Source of the DNA: an uncultured Saprospiraceae bacterium
GTDB lineage: Bacteria > Bacteroidota > Bacteroidia > Chitinophagales > Saprospiraceae
DNA length: 34,882 nt
Assembly: GCA_937921775.1 (NCBI GenBank)
Contig: CAKZUK010000094.1
Coordinates: forward strand, 1 to 34,882
Direction of reading: 5' to 3'
The position numbers and the translations under genes were made by a program. The notes beneath the pieces are model-generated. The model worked only from the letters and a program-made list of their open reading frames with translations, searched no databases and was not told the DNA's origin. Below are positions 30,711-34,882 of the stretch, in pieces; within the stretch, counting starts at the first letter, position 1; every line of letters begins with the position of its first letter.

Positions 30711-31157
30711 ATGGAAATCATATTATTGCAAGATATAGATAAGGTTGGAGACCAGCACACCATCGTTACCGTGAAGAACGGTTATGGTCGTAACTACCTT
30801 ATTCCACAAGGCATGGCGCTTATCGCTAATGCTACAAATCGAGGTAAACTCGATGACTTAAGAGCGAAAGAGCTTGCTGAAGAAGCGAAGTTACTTGGTA
30901 CTTACCAGGAAATGGCTGCAAAAATTGGCGACTCTGTACTTCAAATCGGTGCTAAGGCTGGTACTAGCGGAAAGATCTTTGGTAGTATTACCAATGTTCA
31001 GATCGCTGCAGTTCTTAAGGACAAATTTGAAATCGAAATTCCTCGCAGAAAAATCACTATTCCTGTTGAAGTAAAGGAAATAGGGGAGTACGAAGCAGTT
31101 ATTACATTCCATCCTGAAGTGGTGAAAACTGTAAAAATTAATGTAGTACAGGAGTAA
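30711..31157 (+). CDS. rplI: 50S ribosomal protein L9
   Basis: A 148-residue L9: the N-terminal 23S-binding domain (MEIILLQDIDKVGDQHTIVTVKNGYGRNYLIPQGMAL), a connecting helix (about 48-75) and a C-terminal domain with SGKIFGSITNVQIA and RRKITIPVEVKEIGEYEAVITFHPEV. Length and domain order are standard. It closes the operon and is followed within 20 bases by a strong terminator. Confidence 0.97.
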   Translation: MEIILLQDIDKVGDQHTIVTVKNGYGRNYLIPQGMALIANATNRGKLDDLRAKELAEEAKLLGTYQEMAAKIGDSVLQIGAKAGTSGKIFGSITNVQIAAVLKDKFEIEIPRRKITIPVEVKEIGEYEAVITFHPEVVKTVKINVVQE

Positions 31158-31176
31158 TCCTACTTACAGATATAAT

Positions 31177-31213
31177 AAAAAGCCGGCAAGATTAATTTCT
31201 TGTCGGCTTTTTT
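31177..31213 (+). terminator. terminator of rpsF-rpsR-rplI
   Basis: AAAAGCCGGCAAGA (31178-31191) pairs with TCTTGTCGGCTTTT (31198-31211; one G-U) over a six-base loop, followed by TT. Confidence 0.92.
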
Positions 31214-31739
31214 GTATTAATAAAGGCTTTATGCAATAATGAAGCTCATTCAGAACACATGAATCTACAACAGCGCAAGCTTTTGGAGAGAAATTTTATT
31301 GGAGGGACGTATCATGTTGATAAAGGTAGCTTAGCTAAGTACTAGCTAGTGCTGAATATATGAAAGAGAATCACACACGATTCATAAAGAAGCAGATTCA
31401 ACATTCCAACTATCAATCCTAGTCTTTTCTTTAATGTGTTTCAGTAACTATCATGATAATAACTTGGCATAAATAATTAATCCGTTTTTTATGATTGTCA
31501 CAAATTACTTTTTTGTAATCAAAATGTTGGATTCGACCTCAGTGACGGGGTTTTTGGAGTATTGTGATTTTAGTTTTACGATAAATAGTTATGAAATCTA
31601 AAAGATGTAAAATATTTTTTCTTTTAATTTAAAATTAAAAATTATGTCTTAACGCTTGTTTCCCAATTGCTTACTTGAGAAAGCTGGAATGGATGAAAAA
31701 ATAATCTAATATGGTAAAGTTATTTTTTTCATAATTTAG
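31214..31739. other. gene-free stretch after rplI
   Basis: AT-rich with no convincing gene on either strand. A small stem ATTAC ... GTAAT lies near 31505-31520. I see no member of the dispersed repeat family here and no promoter before 31740. Confidence 0.5.
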
Positions 31740-31770
31740 TTGACATGCGTCCGGTTTGACCGTATCTTTG
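31740..31770 (+). promoter_or_regulatory. strong promoter of the noncoding RNA candidate
   Basis: TTG (31740-31742), 20 bases, TATCTTTG (31763-31770). It is as good as the ribosomal protein promoter at 29785, yet no gene follows on this strand before the terminator at 32297. Confidence 0.8.
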
Positions 31771-31775
31771 AATTG

Positions 31776-32330
31776 TTATTCGAGCAAATAGTACCTCCTC
31801 TCCAAGAATAACTTTACCTCTCTACTTTTATTACTACTCCTAATATTACTCCCTTTAATAAGACGCCCATATTTCTGAAAAGAAATATTATTTATATACC
31901 AGTTTGAGTATGCTTACTCAAAAATTGTATCTCCCTTCTCGTGAAAAAAAAAACATAATTTTTTTAAACAGTATAACCATGAAATTTATCCAATGTATTT
32001 ACAAACAACAGTTATTAATTAAACAGGGATAAAGCAATAAACAAACGGTTTACAAACAAACACAACTACACGTCTGAACAACGTGTAATCGCTTTCAAAA
32101 TAGTAAAGGGCAGGTAGCGATTAATTTCGCTACTTGACCATTGCTACAATTTTTTCGCCACTAAAAAATTGTATACTAAAATGTACTAAGCTCAGGAACG
32201 AACGAATCATTAATAAGTGAACAAATAAAAAAAGACATACTCTAAATACAAAGAGTTTAAGACTTAGGTTAGTTAATAAAGTAAACTCTTGGTTGTGCCC
32301 GGCTATTCATTTAGCTGGGCCTTCTTTATT
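31776..32330 (+). ncRNA. candidate structured noncoding RNA, about 550 bases
   Basis: The span is framed by a promoter (-7 element ending at 31770) and a terminator (32297-32320), with the next genes on the other strand. Stem-loops in order: GTTATTC/GAATAAC (31775-31781, 31806-31812); TTTGAGTA/TACTCAAA (31903-31910, 31915-31922); TACACG/CGTGTA (32067-32072, 32082-32087); CAGGTAGCGA/TCGCTACTTG (32111-32120, 32127-32136); TACAATTTTTT/AAAAAATTGTA (32145-32155, 32163-32173); and the terminator. The middle (31980-32066) is A/C-rich and looks single-stranded, with TTTACAAACAA twice. I see none of the conserved pieces of RNase P RNA, tmRNA, SRP RNA or 6S RNA. The exact ends are inferred. Confidence 0.6.
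32297..32330 (+). terminator. terminator of the noncoding RNA candidate
   Basis: GCCCGGCTA (32297-32305) pairs with TAGCTGGGC (32312-32320; one G-U) over a six-base loop, followed by CTTCTTTATTT. Confidence 0.85.
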
Positions 32331-32538
32331 TACTAAACTTATTAGAAGTAATATTTTACTTTCCGCAATTTAAGATAAGTGGATATCAGTATACTAGGTT
32401 TAGCTACTAAGGGGTAGGATAAAATTTCCGGATTCAAGTATTTCACTTTAGAACTATTTTTTACGAAAGCAAAATCTATGATGTTGTATCACCACATTTA
32501 AATCGCATTTTCAAACATCGCGCGCTTCAGGGGCTCCA

Positions 32539-33276
32539 TCAGAAATGACAAAGGTGATCATTCTTCTTCAGCCACTCTTCCTTCTCTTCATAATCAGGCA
32601 TTGCATCTGAAACCAATTTCCAAAAACGATCAGAATGGTTTAGTTCTATCAGGTGAGCCAACTCATGTATGATGACATAATCAATCACATCTTGTGGCGC
32701 AAATAATAGGCGAGTAGAAAGATTGAGATTACCCTCCGAGGAGCAGCTACCCCAATTGGAATGATTGTATTTTAAGTTAACGCTAGTAATTGCTTGCTTG
32801 TAATATAAATTATTGAGCTCATTGACACGACGGTTTATGTCAGGCATGAAATCTTGAGCAATAACTCGGCTAAGTAAGTGTTGAATACTTTTTTGAAGAT
32901 GCGTCTCAGAATCATTAGTGCTTAAAAGTAAATGAATAATATGATTGCGCAATTTAGCGGAATGGGTCTTCCTGTCCGTACGAGTGATTTTCAACAAATA
33001 GGAACGCTCGCCAATCAATATCGTATCTCCATCTTCATAACCCTTCCCAAAAAATTGTGTATGTAATTGCTTGTTGGCATCAAAGCGCTTTTGAACCCAG
33101 TTGATGAACCAATTAATCTGTTTGTGTTCCTCGGCTTTGTCTAGTCTGGCAGGCATCCGTAGAATTGCAGCGCGCTTGCCAATTGAAGCGCGCACATTAT
33201 TTCTGGGCTCCCGATAAATTTTAGCAGGAAGCTTCTTACCATTAATTTCTAAAAATGTTTTTTGAATAGATGCCAT
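32539..33276 (-). CDS. YgjP-like zinc metallopeptidase (DUF45 / WLM-related)
   Basis: The 245-residue protein carries the zinc site His204-Glu205-x-x-His208 (HELAHL) with a third ligand His214 in ELNHSDRFW, preceded by the family's WGSCSS motif near residue 175. This is the YgjP/DUF45 group, found widely next to restriction or unrelated genes, with a protease fold but no settled substrate. The N-terminal half is mixed beta and basic, without a signal peptide or membrane segment, so the protein is cytoplasmic. It lies 54 bases after serC on the same strand, with a hairpin between them, so co-transcription is possible but may be reduced. Confidence 0.88.
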   Translation of the reverse strand: MASIQKTFLEINGKKLPAKIYREPRNNVRASIGKRAAILRMPARLDKAEEHKQINWFINWVQKRFDANKQLHTQFFGKGYEDGDTILIGERSYLLKITRTDRKTHSAKLRNHIIHLLLSTNDSETHLQKSIQHLLSRVIAQDFMPDINRRVNELNNLYYKQAITSVNLKYNHSNWGSCSSEGNLNLSTRLLFAPQDVIDYVIIHELAHLIELNHSDRFWKLVSDAMPDYEEKEEWLKKNDHLCHF

Positions 33277-33287
33277 ATAGATATAAA

Positions 33288-33318
33288 TATGGGGCCGAAT
33301 TTTTGATCCGACCCCATA
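33288..33318 (-). terminator. hairpin between serC and the YgjP-like gene
   Basis: TATGGGG (33288-33294) and CCCCATA (33312-33318) pair, extended by CG/CG after one mismatch. On the minus strand it follows the serC stop by 12 bases; only ATATTTATAT follows, so it is probably partial. Confidence 0.55.
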
Positions 33319-33330
33319 AGCTATTGTTGT

Positions 33331-34425
33331 TTAATTATGTTTTTTAGCAAATGCTTGCATGAGGTCTACCAAAACCTGGATACCTTCTTTAGTCATTGCG
33401 TTGTAAATGGAAGCTCTGAATCCCCCTACAGATCGATGCCCTTTCAGCCCTACACAACCAGCTTCTTCTGCTAGTTGCAGAAACTCATTAGTTAAAGAGT
33501 CGTCCTTCATTGTGAAAGTAACATTCATCAACGAACGATCTTCTTTTGCTGCAGCTCCTTCAAATAAAGGATTTGTATCAATCTCATTATAAAGCATTGC
33601 AGCCTTTTCTTCGTTGTGTACTTGCATTGCTTTTACGCCACCTTGGGCTTTCAACCATCTAAGGGTTAGCATACAAACATAGATAGGGTATACCGGCGGG
33701 GTATTAAAAGAAGAACCTTTATTAATATGTGTTTGATAATTAAGCATAGTAGGAATTGATCTTGAAACTTTACCTAGCATATCCTTTCGGATGATAGCTA
33801 ATGTTGTACCTGCAGGTCCCATGTTCTTTTGTGCGCCAGCATAGATCATCCCATATTTTTCAATAGGAATAGGTCGACTAAAGATATCTGAAGACATATC
33901 ACATACGATTGGCACATTTGTATCAGGCCAGTCATGATACTGTGTCCCATATATAGTATTGTTACTAGTTAAATGAAGATATTTAGCATCAGCAGGAATA
34001 TCAATTGTTTTAGGAATGAAGTTGAAGTTGGAATCTTTAGAAGAACCAAGTGTTTTGATTTCGCCATAAAGTTTTGCCTCTTTGATGGCTTTAGTTGACC
34101 AGGCTCCTGTATCAACATAGCAGGCAGTCTCACCAGATTCGAGCATATTAAGAGGAACCATAAAAAATTGTGAACTAGCACCTCCAGTAAGAAAGACAAC
34201 GTCATAGTCATCGCTCAAGTTGAGCAACTCTTTTACGAGAGCAACCGCTTCGTCAAGAACTGCAACGAACTCTTTTCCTCGATGGGACATCTCCAAAAGG
34301 GACAAACCAGTGCCGTGATAGTTGGCTACAGCCTTTGCCGCTTCCTCAATAACTTCTGCCGGTAGTATAGCCGGGCCAGCACTAAAGTTGTATTTTTTTA
34401 CATTATTTGCGGTCATTGTACTCAT
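33331..34425 (-). CDS. serC: phosphoserine aminotransferase
   Basis: SerC transfers an amino group from glutamate to 3-phosphohydroxypyruvate in serine synthesis and also serves pyridoxal phosphate synthesis in some bacteria. The 364-residue protein has the family start [25 protein letters not shown], the cofactor-phosphate-binding [16 protein letters not shown], and the PLP Lys in [14 protein letters not shown], with the C-terminal [18 protein letters not shown] for substrate binding. Length and motifs are standard. The first ATG is at 34425; a second Met three codons later is equally plausible. Upstream is an AT-rich region without a clean promoter match. SerA, often its neighbour, is not in the window. 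Confidence 0.95.
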   Translation of the reverse strand: MSTMTANNVKKYNFSAGPAILPAEVIEEAAKAVANYHGTGLSLLEMSHRGKEFVAVLDEAVALVKELLNLSDDYDVVFLTGGASSQFFMVPLNMLESGETACYVDTGAWSTKAIKEAKLYGEIKTLGSSKDSNFNFIPKTIDIPADAKYLHLTSNNTIYGTQYHDWPDTNVPIVCDMSSDIFSRPIPIEKYGMIYAGAQKNMGPAGTTLAIIRKDMLGKVSRSIPTMLNYQTHINKGSSFNTPPVYPIYVCMLTLRWLKAQGGVKAMQVHNEEKAAMLYNEIDTNPLFEGAAAKEDRSLMNVTFTMKDDSLTNEFLQLAEEAGCVGLKGHRSVGGFRASIYNAMTKEGIQVLVDLMQAFAKKHN

Positions 34426-34654
34426 AAAAACATTTTCTTTAAAAATAATTAGAGAAGATTATATTGAAGCCGTAAAAATAGGCTTTTCATGTGAATTAAG
34501 CATTAATAAAACTAAAGTTTGGTCTTTATCATAAATACGATAATAATCTAACGGAAGTTACCTGCTTTGACCTATTTGGTTTGCAGGAGAATCTCCCTTG
34601 AATCACGCTTATATTTCATTTTGAAAAAAAAGATTACATTTTCTTTCAAAATAG

Positions 34655-34686
34655 TTTGTTTAATAGGAATAAGTCGACTACCTTTG
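34655..34686 (+). promoter_or_regulatory. strong promoter near the right end
   Basis: TTTG (34655-34658), 20 bases, TACCTTTG (34679-34686), with an A/T-rich stretch just upstream (34621-34650) like an UP element. The strength suits a stable RNA operon. Confidence 0.82.
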
Positions 34687-34882
34687 CATTCGCCTTCAGA
34701 AAAAAGGTAAGAATTTAACGAAATTCATCGTGTTTACACGAAAAAAGTTCATTGACACTGAGAAGGAAGAAGAGGAAGATTTGGATAGAGGAAAAAAATA
34801 TTAATACGTGAAAGATAATTTATCATCGAAGCACACAGATTAGAATTCTATTCTAGTTGGTGTTTTCGAGCACTTTAACTAG
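34687..34882 (+). other. possible rRNA operon leader
   Basis: No protein gene of note starts here. GTTCATTGACA at 34747-34757, followed by a purine-rich stretch, resembles the boxA-like TTC(A/T)TTGACA seen in rRNA leaders and spacers of Bacteroidota. A small hairpin TCGTG/CACGA is near 34727-34740. I infer that a 16S gene begins just past 34882; the window does not show it. Confidence 0.45.

Noticed and set aside
31910..32032. 40-residue open frame in the noncoding RNA candidate (MLTQKLYLPSREKK...)
   Set aside because: Its ATG lies across a perfect 8-bp hairpin and the codon and residue use look random; kept only as a remote alternative to a noncoding RNA.
31776..32330. RNase P RNA, tmRNA, SRP RNA or 6S RNA
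   Set aside because: None of the conserved stretches of these RNAs (for example the GAGGAAAGTCC region of RNase P RNA or a tRNA-like end of tmRNA) could be found on either strand.
34730..34804. Short GTG frame near the right end (VFTRKKFIDTEKEEEE...)
   Set aside because: It covers the boxA-like site and the purine-rich leader of the suspected rRNA operon; the charged residues simply reflect A/G-rich DNA.

Overview
The window looks like chromosomal DNA of a Bacteroidota bacterium. The evidence is a run of promoters of the Bacteroidota type (TTTG, about 19-20 bases, TAnnTTTG), the near absence of Shine-Dalgarno sites, a five-helix b558-type SdhC, GTG/ATG starts in an AT-rich background, and family content such as DUF4920, SxtJ, TPR-cyclases and MORN-caspases. 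The mix recalls the Saprospiria, but that placement is only a guess.

Layout. 1-3454: the 5' end of a probable glycogen synthase gene (minus), then panC, panD, a flippase-like membrane protein and the heptose-1-P adenylyltransferase domain gene rfaE2, ending in a two-way terminator. 3552-7044: the succinate dehydrogenase operon sdhCAB on the minus strand. 7289-11656: an unrecognised protein, RNase R, then an ECF sigma factor with a likely membrane anti-sigma partner. 11984-16195: a nucleotide-sugar dehydrogenase, a DUF819 membrane protein, guanine deaminase and signal peptidase II. 16233-21977 (mostly minus): a lipoprotein, a GH113-like lipoprotein glycosidase, a 1.07-kb gene-free stretch with a tRNA-like gene between two repeats, a TPR-adenylate cyclase and a DUF4920 lipoprotein. 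22327-25836: two tandem secreted MORN-caspase proteins. 25940-29547: a carbamoyltransferase - SGNH hydrolase - DUF5989 - SxtJ cassette. 29856-31157: rpsF-rpsR-rplI. 31214-32538: a gene-free stretch with a strong promoter and a terminator that together frame a structured noncoding RNA candidate. 32539-34425: a YgjP-type metallopeptidase and serC on the minus strand. 34655-34882: a strong promoter and leader that look like the start of an rRNA operon lying past the window.

The most unusual content is noncoding. First, a dispersed family of inverted repeats (seven copies by eye) has purine-rich and pyrimidine-rich arms around a core resembling ACTCGAYC...TTGCG; in three copies the pyrimidine arm stops 9-10 bases before a -7 promoter element. 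Second, a class II tRNA-like sequence with a 47-base variable region lies between two copies of that repeat. Third, a candidate RNA of about 550 bases (31776-32330) carries long perfect stem-loops. Among proteins, the tandem secreted MORN-caspases and the saxitoxin-like carbamoyltransferase/SxtJ cassette deserve most attention.
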